Source: an uncultured Bacteroidaceae bacterium
GTDB taxonomy: Bacteria; Bacteroidota; Bacteroidia; Bacteroidales; Bacteroidaceae
Direction of reading: 5' to 3'
Assembly (NCBI GenBank): GCA_934293005.1
Contig: CAKQYA010000032.1
Location: 1 to 27,990 of the forward strand
Length of the DNA stretch: 27,990 bases
Shown here one piece after another: positions 7,960 to 16,936 of the stretch (position 1 is its first letter; every line of letters begins with the position of its first letter). The translations under genes and the position numbers were made by a program. The notes under the pieces are model-generated. The model saw nothing but the letters and a program-made list of their open reading frames with translations. It did no database searches and had not been told where the DNA came from.

Positions 7960-10900
7960 TTAATCCAATGTGATGCTAAGACCGAGACCGCGAAGCTCGT
8001 GAAGAAGCACGTTAAGAGATTCAGGAATGCCAGGAGTTGGCATTGGCTCACCCTTCACGATAGCTTCATACGCCTTGCTGCGCCCGTTGACGTCATCCGA
8101 CTTGATGGTAAGAACCTCTTGAAGAACGTGAGAAGCTCCAAAAGCCTCAAGCGCCCAAACCTCCATTTCTCCGAAACGCTGTCCACCAAACTGTGCTTTA
8201 CCTCCAAGAGGTTGCTGAGTGATGAGCGAGTAAGGACCGATAGAACGAGCATGCATCTTATCTTCAACCATGTGACCAAGTTTGAGCATATATGTCACGC
8301 CTACAGTTGCAGGCTGGTCAAATCGCATACCTGTCTCGCCATTATATAGATATGTGCGGCCGAAACGAGGTAAACCTGCCTTGTCTGTCCATTCACAGAG
8401 GTCGTCAAGACGAGCTCCATCAAAAATTGGAGTTGCGAACTTCACTCCAAGTTTCTTACCTGCGGCACCAAGCACAGTTTCAAAAATCTGTCCAATGTTC
8501 ATTCGAGAAGGCACACCCAGCGGGTTGAGCACAATGTCCACAGGAGTACCATCCTCAAGGAAAGGCATATCCTCTTGACGAACGACCTTTGACACAATAC
8601 CCTTGTTTCCGTGACGTCCTGCCATCTTGTCGCCAACACCAATCTTACGTTTCTTAGCAATGTACACCTTAGCCATCTGAATGATGCCCGATGGAAGTTC
8701 ATCACCAATAGTGAGAGCGAACTTTTTACGGTGCAACTCAGCGTCAAGAATCTTATACTGCTTGAGATAATTAACAACAAGCTGGCGTATAAGGTCGTTG
8801 ATATGCTCGTCATCAGTCCAACCCGAAAGCTGAATCTCAGTATAATTGATGTTGTGCAAAGCTCCTGCAATGAAACGAGCTCCATTTGGTATGATGTCAG
8901 CTCCCATATAGTCTTTGACACCCTTAGAAAGCTTGCCATCAGTCAGTTCAAGCAATTTATCAACAAGAATCTCCTTCAATCCGTCGACCTTGTCTTGGAA
9001 TTCCTTGTCATACTGTGGTAAGATCTTTCTGTCTTCAGCCTTTGAAGCACGAGTCTTAATAGCCCTTGCAAACAATTTTTTGTCAATGACTACACCGGCA
9101 AGTGATGGTGTAGCCTTGAGGGAAGCATCCTTCACGTCACCAGCCTTATCACCGAAGATTGCACGAAGCAACTTTTCCTCAGGAGTAGGATCAGACTCTC
9201 CCTTTGGAGTGATCTTACCAATCAGTATGTCACCTGGCTCAATACGGGCACCAACACGAACAATACCATTCTCGTCAAGATCCTTTGTGGCATCCTCACT
9301 TACGTTTGGAATATCTGAGGTCAACTCCTCAACGCCACGCTTTGTCTCACGCACTTCAAGTGAGTATTCATCCACATGAACAGATGTAAGCAAGTCTTCA
9401 CGAACCACACGCTCATTCAGCACGATGGCATCCTCATAGTTGTATCCCTTCCATGGCATATACGCAACAAGCAAGTTGCGTCCAAGAGCCAACTCACCAG
9501 CCTCTGTAGCATATCCCTCAGTAAGGATGTCTCCCTTTTTCACTCTCTGGCCTCTGTCACATATTGGACGAAGGTCAATTGTCATACTTTGGTTTGTGCG
9601 GCGGAACTTTGGAATCTTATATTCTTTAAGAGCAGGCTCAAAGCTTACGAATTCTTCTTCTTCCGTACGGTCATAAAGAACGCGAATTGTTGTTGCGTCA
9701 ACATAATCAATCACACCTTCACCTTCTGCAACAATCATTGTGCGTGAATCTTCACAAACCTGCTTCTCAATACCAGTTCCAACAATAGGAGCTTCCGTCC
9801 GGATAAGTGGAACAGCCTGTCTCATCATGTTCGATCCCATCAACGCACGGTGAGCGTCATCATGCTCCAAGAAAGGAATGAGGGCAGCTGCTATTGACGC
9901 AATCTGCTGTGGAGCCACATCCATATAGTCAACCTCTGCTGGAGGAACCACTGGATAGTCTGCATCTTGACGGCATTTCACGACTTTGCGGATGAAGTGG
10001 CCATCATCTGTGAGCGGAGCGTTACCCTGACCAATAATCTTATTTTCCTCTTCTTCTGCTGAGAGATAAACAATATGATCAATGTCTATATCAGCAACTC
10101 CGTCGATAACCTTGCGGTATGGAGTCTCAATGAAGCCAAGGTCATTGATTTTAGCGTATACACAAAGAGAAGAGATAAGTCCGATATTTGGACCTTCAGG
10201 AGATTCAATAGGACACAAACGACCATAGTGAGTGTAGTGAACGTCTCGAACCTCAAAACCTGCGCGTTCACGCGAGAGACCACCAGGACCAAGTGCAGAA
10301 AGACGACGCTTATGTGTCACCTCTGCAAGAGGGTTTGTCTGGTCCATGAACTGTGACAGTGGATTAGTACCAAAGAAACCATTTATGACGCTCGAGATTG
10401 TCTTAGCGTTGATAAGGTCTGTTGGTGCAAAAACTTCACTGTCGCGCACATTCATGCGTTCGCGAATGGTGCGACTCATGCGTGCAAGACCGCTTGCAAA
10501 TTGATTAGACAACTGCTCTCCAACTGTACGCACACGACGGTTTGACAAGTTGTCAATATCATCAACCACAGCCTTAGAATTGGCCAACTCAACAAGATAT
10601 TTGATGATGGCTATGATATCCTCCTTTGTTAGCACACGAACATCTGAGTCGATAGACAGATTCAGCTTACGGTTGATTCGGAAACGACCTACTTCACCCA
10701 AATCATAACGCTTGTCAGAGAAGAATAGACCGTTGATAACCTCACGCGCTGAAGCATCATCAGCAGGGTCAGTATTACGCAACTGTCGATAGACATAAGT
10801 AATGGCCTCTTTTTCCGAGTTGCTTGGGTCTTTTTGTAAAGTATTGAAAATTATAGAGAAGTCGGCTGAATTAGCATCCTCACGCTGCACCAACACATTA

Positions 10901-11769
10901 TCAACGCCGGCATCAAGAATCTTCTCAATAATATCTTCAGTAAGTTCTGAATCACGATCAACAACAATTTCATTTCTTTCTATGGAAACAACTTCACCAG
11001 TATCCTCATCTACGAAATCCTCATTCCAAGAATGAAGTATACGAGCTGCAAGCTTACGTCCAAGAACCTTTTTCAATTCAGACTCAGAGGCTTTCACTTC
11101 CTCTGAAAGGTTGAAGATGTCAAGAATGTCTTTATCATTTTCAAAACCGATAGCACGAAGCAACGTAGTGACAGGCAACTTCTTCTTTCTGTCGATATAC
11201 GCATACATGACATTATTAATGTCTGTAGCAAATTCAATCCAAGATCCCTTGAATGGTATTATACGAGCTGAGAACAAAGGCTTGCCATTAGCATGAACGC
11301 TCGAACCAAAGAAAACACCTGGAGAGCGGTGTAGCTGAGAAACAACGACACGTTCAGCACCATTAATGATGAACGTTCCGTTATCAGTCATATATGGGAT
11401 AGAACCCAAAAAAACTTCTTCTACCTGAGTGTCAAACTCTTCATGATCTGGGTCAGAGCAGTAAAGTTTAAGCTTAGCCTTCAAAGGCACATTGTACGTG
11501 AGGCCACGCTCAAGACATTCCTCTATAGAATAACGAGGAGCGTCAAGATAATAGTCCAAAAACTCAAGCACAAAATTGTTGCGAGTATCAGCGATAGGGA
11601 AATTCTCTGCAAACACTTTGTAAAGACCATCGTTCTTACGCTTTTCTGGTGGAGTATCAAGCTGAAGGAAGTCTCTGAAAGACTTTAGCTGAACATCCAA
11701 AAAGTCTGGGTAAGGCATCGGATTCTTTACCGTTGCAAAGTTGACTCGGTTGTTGATGATATGAGACAT
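7960..11769 (-). CDS. rpoB: DNA-directed RNA polymerase subunit beta
   Basis: Predicted 1269 residues, full length. The rifampicin pocket at 471-497 (LSQFMDQTNPLAEVTHKRRL then SALGPGG) has the usual sensitive-type residues D476, H486 and S491 at the positions equivalent to E. coli 516, 526 and 531. The C-terminal GGKAQFGGQRFGEMEVWALE motif that contacts beta' is intact. A 165-nt leader separates it from rplL and contains an attenuator-like hairpin and two smaller stems. That suggests polymerase genes are transcribed at a lower level than the ribosomal proteins upstream. It is followed closely by rpoC. Confidence 0.99.
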   Translation of the reverse strand: MSHIINNRVNFATVKNPMPYPDFLDVQLKSFRDFLQLDTPPEKRKNDGLYKVFAENFPIADTRNNFVLEFLDYYLDAPRYSIEECLERGLTYNVPLKAKLKLYCSDPDHEEFDTQVEEVFLGSIPYMTDNGTFIINGAERVVVSQLHRSPGVFFGSSVHANGKPLFSARIIPFKGSWIEFATDINNVMYAYIDRKKKLPVTTLLRAIGFENDKDILDIFNLSEEVKASESELKKVLGRKLAARILHSWNEDFVDEDTGEVVSIERNEIVVDRDSELTEDIIEKILDAGVDNVLVQREDANSADFSIIFNTLQKDPSNSEKEAITYVYRQLRNTDPADDASAREVINGLFFSDKRYDLGEVGRFRINRKLNLSIDSDVRVLTKEDIIAIIKYLVELANSKAVVDDIDNLSNRRVRTVGEQLSNQFASGLARMSRTIRERMNVRDSEVFAPTDLINAKTISSVINGFFGTNPLSQFMDQTNPLAEVTHKRRLSALGPGGLSRERAGFEVRDVHYTHYGRLCPIESPEGPNIGLISSLCVYAKINDLGFIETPYRKVIDGVADIDIDHIVYLSAEEEENKIIGQGNAPLTDDGHFIRKVVKCRQDADYPVVPPAEVDYMDVAPQQIASIAAALIPFLEHDDAHRALMGSNMMRQAVPLIRTEAPIVGTGIEKQVCEDSRTMIVAEGEGVIDYVDATTIRVLYDRTEEEEFVSFEPALKEYKIPKFRRTNQSMTIDLRPICDRGQRVKKGDILTEGYATEAGELALGRNLLVAYMPWKGYNYEDAIVLNERVVREDLLTSVHVDEYSLEVRETKRGVEELTSDIPNVSEDATKDLDENGIVRVGARIEPGDILIGKITPKGESDPTPEEKLLRAIFGDKAGDVKDASLKATPSLAGVVIDKKLFARAIKTRASKAEDRKILPQYDKEFQDKVDGLKEILVDKLLELTDGKLSKGVKDYMGADIIPNGARFIAGALHNINYTEIQLSGWTDDEHINDLIRQLVVNYLKQYKILDAELHRKKFALTIGDELPSGIIQMAKVYIAKKRKIGVGDKMAGRHGNKGIVSKVVRQEDMPFLEDGTPVDIVLNPLGVPSRMNIGQIFETVLGAAGKKLGVKFATPIFDGARLDDLCEWTDKAGLPRFGRTYLYNGETGMRFDQPATVGVTYMLKLGHMVEDKMHARSIGPYSLITQQPLGGKAQFGGQRFGEMEVWALEAFGASHVLQEVLTIKSDDVNGRSKAYEAIVKGEPMPTPGIPESLNVLLHELRGLGLSITLD

Positions 11770-11807
11770 CTTAAATTATTTTGAATGATTTAATTCGTTT
11801 CCGATTC

Positions 11808-11858
11808 TGCCGAAAACACGGCAATAATATAGACAGTCAAAGCTGCTCAAGAAAGCAG
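11808..11858 (-). promoter_or_regulatory. Two small hairpins in the rpoB leader
   Basis: TGCCG-N6-CGGCA (11808-11823) and a GCTGCT-N6-AGCAGC stem (11841-11858) lie between the rplL-rpoB attenuator and the rpoB start. Neither has a U-run. They could be processing sites or translation-control structures; this is inference. Confidence 0.35.
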
Positions 11859-11875
11859 CATAACCATATAGACAC

Positions 11876-11913
11876 AAAAAGGTTAAGAACCCCCAACCTG
11901 AGGATTCTTAACC
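11876..11913 (-). terminator. Attenuator-like terminator between rplL and rpoB
   Basis: On the minus strand GGTTAAGAA and TTCTTAACC form a 9-bp stem (ends 11881-11889 and 11905-11913) around a GC-rich loop that can pair further. TTTTT follows at 11876-11880. The hairpin starts about 22 nt after the rplL stop. The position matches the classical rplL-rpoB attenuator described in E. coli, where partial termination lowers rpoBC expression. Confidence 0.75.
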
Positions 11914-11934
11914 ATAATTATCCTAAAGTACAAA

Positions 11935-12306
11935 TTACTTAATTTCTACCTCAGCGCCGGCACCTTCAAGAGCTGTCTTGATTGCCTCAGCTGTAGCCTT
12001 GTCAACACCTTCCTTGACGTTGCAAGGTGCACCGTCAACGAGGTCTTTAGCTTCCTTAAGACCAACACCGAGAGCTTCCTTGGCAGCCTTAACTACCTGA
12101 AGCTTTGCACCGCCAACACTCTTGAGAACAACATCGAATGAAGTCTTCTCTTCAGCAGCAGCGCCACCTTCAGCAGCACCTGCTACAACAACTGCAGCAG
12201 CTGCAGGCTCGATTCCATAAGTTTCCTTAAGCTCGTTCTTAAGATCGATAACTTCCTGTACTGTGAGCGCAACGAGCTCAGCAGCAATAGCTTTAATATC
12301 AGCCAT
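11935..12306 (-). CDS. rplL: 50S ribosomal protein L7/L12
   Basis: Predicted 123 residues, normal length. The N-terminal dimerisation helix (VQEVIDLKNELKETYGI) is followed by an Ala/Gly/Glu hinge and the conserved C-terminal domain with KVVKAAKEALGVGLKEAKDLVDGAP-type sequence. It forms the ribosomal stalk with L10 and recruits GTPase factors such as EF-Tu, encoded upstream in the same operon. It lies 50 nt after rplJ and just before the attenuator hairpin. Confidence 0.98.
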   Translation of the reverse strand: MADIKAIAAELVALTVQEVIDLKNELKETYGIEPAAAAVVVAGAAEGGAAAEEKTSFDVVLKSVGGAKLQVVKAAKEALGVGLKEAKDLVDGAPCNVKEGVDKATAEAIKTALEGAGAEVEIK

Positions 12307-12356
12307 TTTATAAAAATGTATTAAAAGTTATTAATTGTTTTAATTCTACTATTTGA

Positions 12357-12854
12357 TTACTCAGCTGCTGCCGACTCTTCACGGTTTTCCAATGCACTTA
12401 CAACGTTCATGATTGGAGATTCGAGAGCTGCAATAACATCAGCAATGAGTTCGTTCTTGCTCTTGAGAGCGCAAAGCGTCTCAAGTTTGTCTGCACCTAC
12501 ATAAAGCGCATCTTCTGCAAACGCTGCCTTGAGAGCAGGCATTCCATTGTTTTTCTTTCCAAAACTCTTAATGAGACGAGCTGGTTTGTTAGCAGTGTTG
12601 CAGAACATAATAGCAGTGTTCTGCTTGAGTGCTGGAGTCAAAGTTTCAACATCTAGGCCAACTTTAGCAAGAGCCTTGATGAAAAGCTTATTCTTCACTA
12701 CTTGAAGCTTAATCTCATTCTTGAAGCACTCACGACGAAGATCGCTTGTAGCTTGTGAGTTGAGTGCAGTTACGTCTACAATGTAAAAGTGAGGATAGTT
12801 GCCAAGTGTCTCGACGAGACTATCAATATGTAAAGCTTTATCTTCTTTCTTCAT
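12357..12854 (-). CDS. rplJ: 50S ribosomal protein L10
   Basis: Predicted 165 residues, typical length. It has the L10 core (FYIVDVTALNSQATSDLRR, VVKNKLFIKAL) and a C-terminal helix that binds L7/L12 dimers. It starts 17 nt after rplA. In other bacteria L10 represses its own mRNA; the short spacer leaves little room for a long leader here, so control may act further upstream. Confidence 0.98.
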   Translation of the reverse strand: MKKEDKALHIDSLVETLGNYPHFYIVDVTALNSQATSDLRRECFKNEIKLQVVKNKLFIKALAKVGLDVETLTPALKQNTAIMFCNTANKPARLIKSFGKKNNGMPALKAAFAEDALYVGADKLETLCALKSKNELIADVIAALESPIMNVVSALENREESAAAE

Positions 12855-12871
12855 GATTCTGGATTATATTA

Positions 12872-13564
12872 TTATTCAACAGACTTTGGGTCAATCTTTA
12901 CACCCTTACTCATTGTGCTTGAAAGATAAATGCTCTTGATATATGTACCCTTAGCAGTAGCAGGCTTAAGCTTGATAATAGTGTTGATGAACTCTTGAGC
13001 GTTTTGAGCAATCTTCTCAGCAGAGAAAGAAACCTTACCGATAGATGCGTGAACGATACCAGTTTTATCAACCTTAAAGTCAATCTTACCTTGTTTTACT
13101 TCACGGATAGCTTTAGCAACATCCATAGTCACTGTGCCACTCTTTGGGTTAGGCATGAGTCCACGAGGACCGAGGACACGACCGAGAGCACCAATCTTAC
13201 CCATGCAAGAAGGCATAGTGATGATGACATCGATATCAGTCCAGCCACCCTTGATCTTGTCGATATACTCTTCAAGACCAACATAGTCAGCTCCAGCCTC
13301 AGTAGCAGCAGCAACCTGGTCAGAAGTGACGAGAGCGAGAACTCTAACGTCTTTTCCTGTACCATTAGGGAGAGAAACCACACCACGAACCATCTGGTTA
13401 GCCTTACGTGGGTCTACGCCAAGACGGATGTCAATGTCGAGTGAAGCGTCAAACTTAGTGAAAGTAATGTCCTTCACCAACTGCGATGCCTCTGCGAGTG
13501 AATACTCCTTCCCTGCTTCAACCTTGTCAGCAACTGCTTTTTGATTTTTTGTAAGTTTACTCAT
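12872..13564 (-). CDS. rplA: 50S ribosomal protein L1
   Basis: Predicted 230 residues, full length. The L1 signatures are clear: DIDIRLGVDPRKANQMVRG, LGRVLGPRGLMPNPKSGTV and the C-terminal STMSKGVKIDP. L1 binds 23S rRNA at the L1 stalk and commonly represses the L11-L1 mRNA. It lies 17 nt after rplK in the expected order. Confidence 0.99.
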   Translation of the reverse strand: MSKLTKNQKAVADKVEAGKEYSLAEASQLVKDITFTKFDASLDIDIRLGVDPRKANQMVRGVVSLPNGTGKDVRVLALVTSDQVAAATEAGADYVGLEEYIDKIKGGWTDIDVIITMPSCMGKIGALGRVLGPRGLMPNPKSGTVTMDVAKAIREVKQGKIDFKVDKTGIVHASIGKVSFSAEKIAQNAQEFINTIIKLKPATAKGTYIKSIYLSSTMSKGVKIDPKSVE

Positions 13565-13581
13565 TTGATTGAATTTTTAAA

Positions 13582-14022
13582 TTATTTACCAGGGAATTCT
13601 CCTTTAACTGTGATACCCATACTTCTTGCTGTTCCAGCAATCATAGTCATAGCCGACTCAATAGTGAAGCAGTTGAGGTCTGGCATCTTATCCTCTGCTA
13701 TAGCACGAATCTGATCCCAAGTGACTTCAGCCACTTTCTTACGGTTAGGTTCAGCAGAACCCTTCTTAACCTTAGCAACCTCCATGAGCTGAACTGCAGC
13801 AGGTGGAGTCTTAACTACGAAATCGTATGACTTGTCAGCGTAATAAGTGATAACAACAGGAAGAATCTTTCCTGCTTTATCCTGAGTTCTGGCGTTGAAT
13901 GCCTTGCAGAAATCCATTATGTTGATACCCTTAGAACCCAATGCAGGTCCTACTGGAGGTGATGGATTAGCTGCACCGCCTTTAATCTGCAATTTGATTA
14001 ATCCAGCAACTTCTTTAGCCAT
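13582..14022 (-). CDS. rplK: 50S ribosomal protein L11
   Basis: Predicted 146 residues, normal length. N-terminal LIKLQIKGGAANPSPPVGPALG and the C-terminal rRNA-binding half (AMTMIAGTARSMGITV) are intact. It forms part of the GTPase-associated centre. A 55-nt gap separates it from nusG. Confidence 0.99.
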   Translation of the reverse strand: MAKEVAGLIKLQIKGGAANPSPPVGPALGSKGINIMDFCKAFNARTQDKAGKILPVVITYYADKSYDFVVKTPPAAVQLMEVAKVKKGSAEPNRKKVAEVTWDQIRAIAEDKMPDLNCFTIESAMTMIAGTARSMGITVKGEFPGK

Positions 14023-14077
14023 TTTTTAATTCTGTATTTAATGATTTAACGATAGAAAAAGAACTGCTCGCGTAACA

Positions 14078-14698
14078 TCAAGCCAGTTCCTTTGAGACTT
14101 GTGAAAAGTTCAATTCGAGAGGAGTTACCCTTCCGAAAATCTTGACCGAAACCTTGAGTTTCTGTTTCTCTGTGTCAACCTCTTCGACAACACCGTCGAA
14201 ACCAGTGAAAGGTCCATCATTCACCTTGATAGACTCACCAACGAGGAAGTCAACCTTGACAACAGGCTCCACATCTGATACGTTATCGTGTGCCCCAAGA
14301 CCGAGCATAGTGTTGACCTCAGCCTGACGAACAGGCACAGGTTTATCTCCGTCACCGAGGAATCCGAGAACATTAGGTGTGTTTCGGAGCATGTGCGTGA
14401 TCTCACCATCGAGAGCAGCCTCTACAAGCACATAACCAGGTAAAAGATTTCTCTTTGAAGGCACACGTTTATTATTAGCACCCACTTTGATTATTGCTTC
14501 TTGAGGGATGAGTACCTGAGCAACCCTATCCTCGTAACCATGGTTCTTCATGTCAAGTTCGATATATTCCTTGACATTGTTTTCCTTTCCACTGATAGCT
14601 TTAAGGACATACCATCTGAGTTTAGGTTTTTCAGAAGACTTTGAACTTAAAATCTTTAGTCCAGTCTTTTCATCAATTCTGAATTCTGATTCTGCCAT
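14078..14698 (-). CDS. nusG: Transcription termination/antitermination factor NusG
   Basis: Predicted 206 residues, somewhat longer than the E. coli protein because of an N-terminal extension of about 25 residues (MAESEFRIDEKTG). The NGN domain follows from WYVLKAISGKENNVKEYIEL, with VLIPQEAIIKV and LLPGYVLVEA. The KOW domain shows VNDGPFTGFDGVVEEVD. It couples RNA polymerase to Rho and the ribosome. It starts 11 nt after secE. Confidence 0.98.
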   Translation of the reverse strand: MAESEFRIDEKTGLKILSSKSSEKPKLRWYVLKAISGKENNVKEYIELDMKNHGYEDRVAQVLIPQEAIIKVGANNKRVPSKRNLLPGYVLVEAALDGEITHMLRNTPNVLGFLGDGDKPVPVRQAEVNTMLGLGAHDNVSDVEPVVKVDFLVGESIKVNDGPFTGFDGVVEEVDTEKQKLKVSVKIFGRVTPLELNFSQVSKELA

Positions 14699-14709
14699 AT
14701 TATTCCCTT

Positions 14710-14904
14710 TTAGTTAAAGAGTGAATAAACGAGCTTCATAAGCTCCTCGAAAGCAGTATCCACGACAAAGACCAACAGTGCGATAATGATGGAAGCAGAT
14801 AATACAAGTATCGCCTGAGAGGTCAGCTCCTTGTTACTTGGCCAAGTCACCTTGTGAACAAGCTCATCGTAGGATTCTTTGCAATATGATAAAATATTAT
14901 TCAT
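14710..14904 (-). CDS. secE: Preprotein translocase subunit SecE
   Basis: Predicted 64 residues, starting at the ATG at 14904 (MNNILSYCKESYDELVHKVT). The short single-spanning form has an amphipathic N-terminal helix with the conserved KVTWPS motif and one membrane segment (about residues 30-50). An upstream in-frame extension to 15033 would run through tRNA-Trp and is not real. It lies 16 nt after the tRNA, in the standard secE-nusG pair. Confidence 0.96.
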   Translation of the reverse strand: MNNILSYCKESYDELVHKVTWPSNKELTSQAILVLSASIIIALLVFVVDTAFEELMKLVYSLFN

Positions 14905-14920
14905 TTGTTTTATTATTTTG

Positions 14921-14993
14921 CACGGGAAGAGAGGCTCGAACTCCCGACACCTGGTTTTGGAGACCAGTGCTCTGCCAACTGAGCTATTCCCGT
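14921..14993 (-). tRNA. tRNA-Trp (anticodon CCA)
   Basis: A 73-nt cloverleaf: acceptor ACGGGAA / TTCCCGT, D arm GCTC-AGTTGGCA-GAGC, anticodon arm CTGGT-CTCCAAA-ACCAG giving CCA, T arm with TTCGAGC. The discriminator is G and no CCA end is encoded. It sits between tuf and secE in the same transcript, a common bacterial arrangement. Confidence 0.97.
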
Positions 14994-14998
14994 ATAAT

Positions 14999-15028
14999 GG
15001 TGTCGAGCAGTTCGGACTGCTTGACACC
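14999..15028 (-). promoter_or_regulatory. Hairpin between tuf and tRNA-Trp
   Basis: Arms GGTGTC-N-AGCAGT and ACTGCT-N-GACACC pair over about 13 positions with one wobble or mismatch around a 4-nt loop. It sits 29 nt after the tuf stop and 5 nt before the mature tRNA 5' end. It lacks a U-run, so an RNA-processing or mRNA-end-stabilising role is more likely than termination. Confidence 0.6.
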
Positions 15029-15057
15029 ACCATATTTAGATTTTTATTTGTCGATGA

Positions 15058-16245
15058 TTAGTCGAAGATCTCAGTGATCTGACCAGAACCTACTGTACGA
15101 CCACCCTCGCGGATAGCGAAACGGAGACCTACGTTGATAGCAACTGGGTAGATGAGTTCAACTTTGATTTCCACGTTGTCACCTGGCATTACCATCTCAA
15201 TGCCTTCTGGGAGAGAGATTTCACCTGTACAGTCCATTGTACGGAGATAGAACTGTGGACGATAGTGGTTCTTGAATGGAGTGTGACGTCCACCCTCTTC
15301 CTTCTTGAGGACGTAGATAGAAGCCTTGAAGCCCTTGTGTGGAGTGATGACACCTGGGTGTGTGATAACCATACCACGCTTAACTTCCTTCTTATCGATA
15401 CCACGGAGGAGAAGACCTACGTTATCACCAGCTTCACCAACCTCAAGAATCTTACGGAACATCTCGACACCAGTAACGACTGACTTCTTGTCCTCACCAA
15501 GACCGAGGAGCTGAACTTCGTCACCAACCTTAACTACACCTGTCTCGATACGACCTGTTGCAACAGTACCACGACCTGTGATAGAGAACACGTCCTCAAC
15601 TGGCATAAGGAATGGCTTATCGATGTCACGAACTGGCTCCTGAATCCAAGTGTCACAAGCGTCCATGAGCTCCATTACCTTGTCAACCCACTGTGGAACG
15701 CCATTGAGTGCACCAAGAGCAGAACCGCGGATGATTGGAGTCTCTGGCTCAAAGTCATACTGAGCGAGGAGGTCTTGCATATCCATCTCAACGAGCTCAA
15801 GCATTTCCTCATCGTCAACCATATCACACTTGTTCAAGAATACAACAAGACGTGGCACGTTCACCTGACGAGCAAGAAGGATGTGCTCACGAGTCTGTGG
15901 CATAGGACCATCAGTAGCAGCAACAACGATGATAGCACCGTCCATCTGAGCAGCACCAGTAACCATGTTCTTAACGTAGTCAGCGTGTCCTGGGCAGTCT
16001 ACGTGAGCATAGTGACGATTTGCAGTCTCATACTCGATGTGAGCAGTGTTGATAGTGATACCACGCTCTTTCTCCTCAGGAGCGTTGTCGATCTGATCGA
16101 AAGACTTAGCTTCCTCACCGCCGAAGCCCTTCTCGTGGAGAACCTTAGAGATTGCTGCAGTAAGAGTAGTCTTACCGTGGTCAACGTGACCGATTGTACC
16201 AATGTTTACGTGTGGTTTGGTACGGACGAAAGTTTCTTTTGCCAT
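15058..16245 (-). CDS. tuf: Translation elongation factor Tu
   Basis: Predicted 395 residues, full length. The GTPase motifs are intact: P-loop GHVDHGKT near residue 19, DCPGHADYVKNM, and NKCDMVDD near 136. Domains II and III follow, ending GGRTVGSGQITEIFD. It delivers aminoacyl-tRNA to the ribosome. It is the first protein gene of the superoperon, 60 nt after tRNA-Thr, and is therefore probably the most highly expressed one. Confidence 0.99.
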   Translation of the reverse strand: MAKETFVRTKPHVNIGTIGHVDHGKTTLTAAISKVLHEKGFGGEEAKSFDQIDNAPEEKERGITINTAHIEYETANRHYAHVDCPGHADYVKNMVTGAAQMDGAIIVVAATDGPMPQTREHILLARQVNVPRLVVFLNKCDMVDDEEMLELVEMDMQDLLAQYDFEPETPIIRGSALGALNGVPQWVDKVMELMDACDTWIQEPVRDIDKPFLMPVEDVFSITGRGTVATGRIETGVVKVGDEVQLLGLGEDKKSVVTGVEMFRKILEVGEAGDNVGLLLRGIDKKEVKRGMVITHPGVITPHKGFKASIYVLKKEEGGRHTPFKNHYRPQFYLRTMDCTGEISLPEGIEMVMPGDNVEIKVELIYPVAINVGLRFAIREGGRTVGSGQITEIFD

Positions 16246-16305
16246 AGCTAAAAAATATTCTTTAGAGTTACTAATTGTTTATCTTTATCATTTCTCTGCG
16301 AAGAG

Positions 16306-16377
<72 letters not shown>

Positions 16378-16522
16378 CTTCAACGTGCACACTTGCACTT
16401 TTCTCTTCTATATATATAATGTATATATAATCATTATAATTTGCTCAGGTTATCTTGTCTCCCCAATGACGCATAAAAGCATTATACTCTTTAGCCACGT
16501 TCTATCGAGGAGGCTTAGAAAA
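16378..16522 (-). other. Long 5' leader between promoter and tRNA-Thr
   Basis: About 145 nt of the primary transcript ahead of tRNA-Thr with no ORF on the coding strand. It contains a near-palindromic TATATATACATTATATATATA run and a GTGCA-N4-TGCAC inverted repeat close to the tRNA 5' end. I see no second tRNA in it. Confidence 0.4.
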
Positions 16523-16553
16523 CCGTTCGCACGGACTAATCCATGCGAAACGG
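16523..16553 (-). promoter_or_regulatory. Leader hairpin immediately after the tuf superoperon start
   Basis: Arms CCGTTCGCACGGA (16523-16535) and TCCATGCGAAACGG (16540-16553) pair with one bulge or mismatch and a 4-nt loop, right at the predicted transcript 5' end. The left-edge promoter has a similar small hairpin in the same place. A role in transcript stability is inferred. Confidence 0.5.
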
Positions 16554-16556
16554 GTG

Positions 16557-16587
16557 CAAATTTAGGCATTATTTTTCAAATGCGAAA
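16557..16587 (-). promoter_or_regulatory. Promoter of the tRNA-Thr/tuf/rpl/rpoBC superoperon
   Basis: TAAATTTG (16557-16564) preceded after exactly 19 nt by TTTC (16584-16587), one mismatch to the Bacteroidetes TTTG element. It lies 18 nt downstream of the hpf stop, so the superoperon can start independently of the rpsU operon. I found no other consensus promoter within the 13 kb downstream. Confidence 0.65.
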
Positions 16588-16604
16588 TATTTCACAGACT
16601 TTTT

Positions 16605-16904
16605 TTAATTATTAGTCTGTTTTTCCTTGTATTTACCCAGCTGTTTTTCAATTGCAGCCAAAGATTCAGTTACTGCTTCTTCAAATGTATCGCAAATTTT
16701 CTCAGCGAACAACTCTGCTCCTGGCAGCACTACAGTTATACTTGCCTGTTTGTTCAGAGCTGTTTCTGGCTTTACGACCTTCAGTGACACCTCCACCTTC
16801 TTTATATCGTTGCAATACTTATCCAGTTTGCTAACCTTCTTCTGAATAAAATCCTGCAACTTCTCTGTTGCGTCGAACTTGATTGCCTTGATGTTTACAT
16901 CCAT
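16605..16904 (-). CDS. hpf: Ribosome hibernation promoting factor, short form
   Basis: Predicted 99 residues, matching short HPF/YfiA (RaiA) proteins without the C-terminal dimerisation domain. The family fold begins with IKAIKFDATEKLQDFIQKKVSKLDKY and continues with KVEVSLKV and a C-terminal helix (SLAAIEKQLGKYKE). It binds the 30S decoding region and preserves idle ribosomes. It lies 32 nt after the recombinase gene and is last in the rpsU operon. Confidence 0.92.
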   Translation of the reverse strand: MDVNIKAIKFDATEKLQDFIQKKVSKLDKYCNDIKKVEVSLKVVKPETALNKQASITVVLPGAELFAEKICDTFEEAVTESLAAIEKQLGKYKEKQTNN

Positions 16905-16936
16905 AAGTCACTTAATTTATTGGTTGAACAAAACTA

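Noticed and set aside
3787..11688. Many ORFs of 60-170 codons opposite or out of frame to rpoC and rpoB
   Set aside because: They fall inside two intact essential genes, lack family motifs or ribosome sites, and read as compositional shadows.
14905..15033. N-terminal extension of SecE
   Set aside because: The extension would translate the tRNA-Trp gene; the ATG at 14904 gives the expected short SecE.
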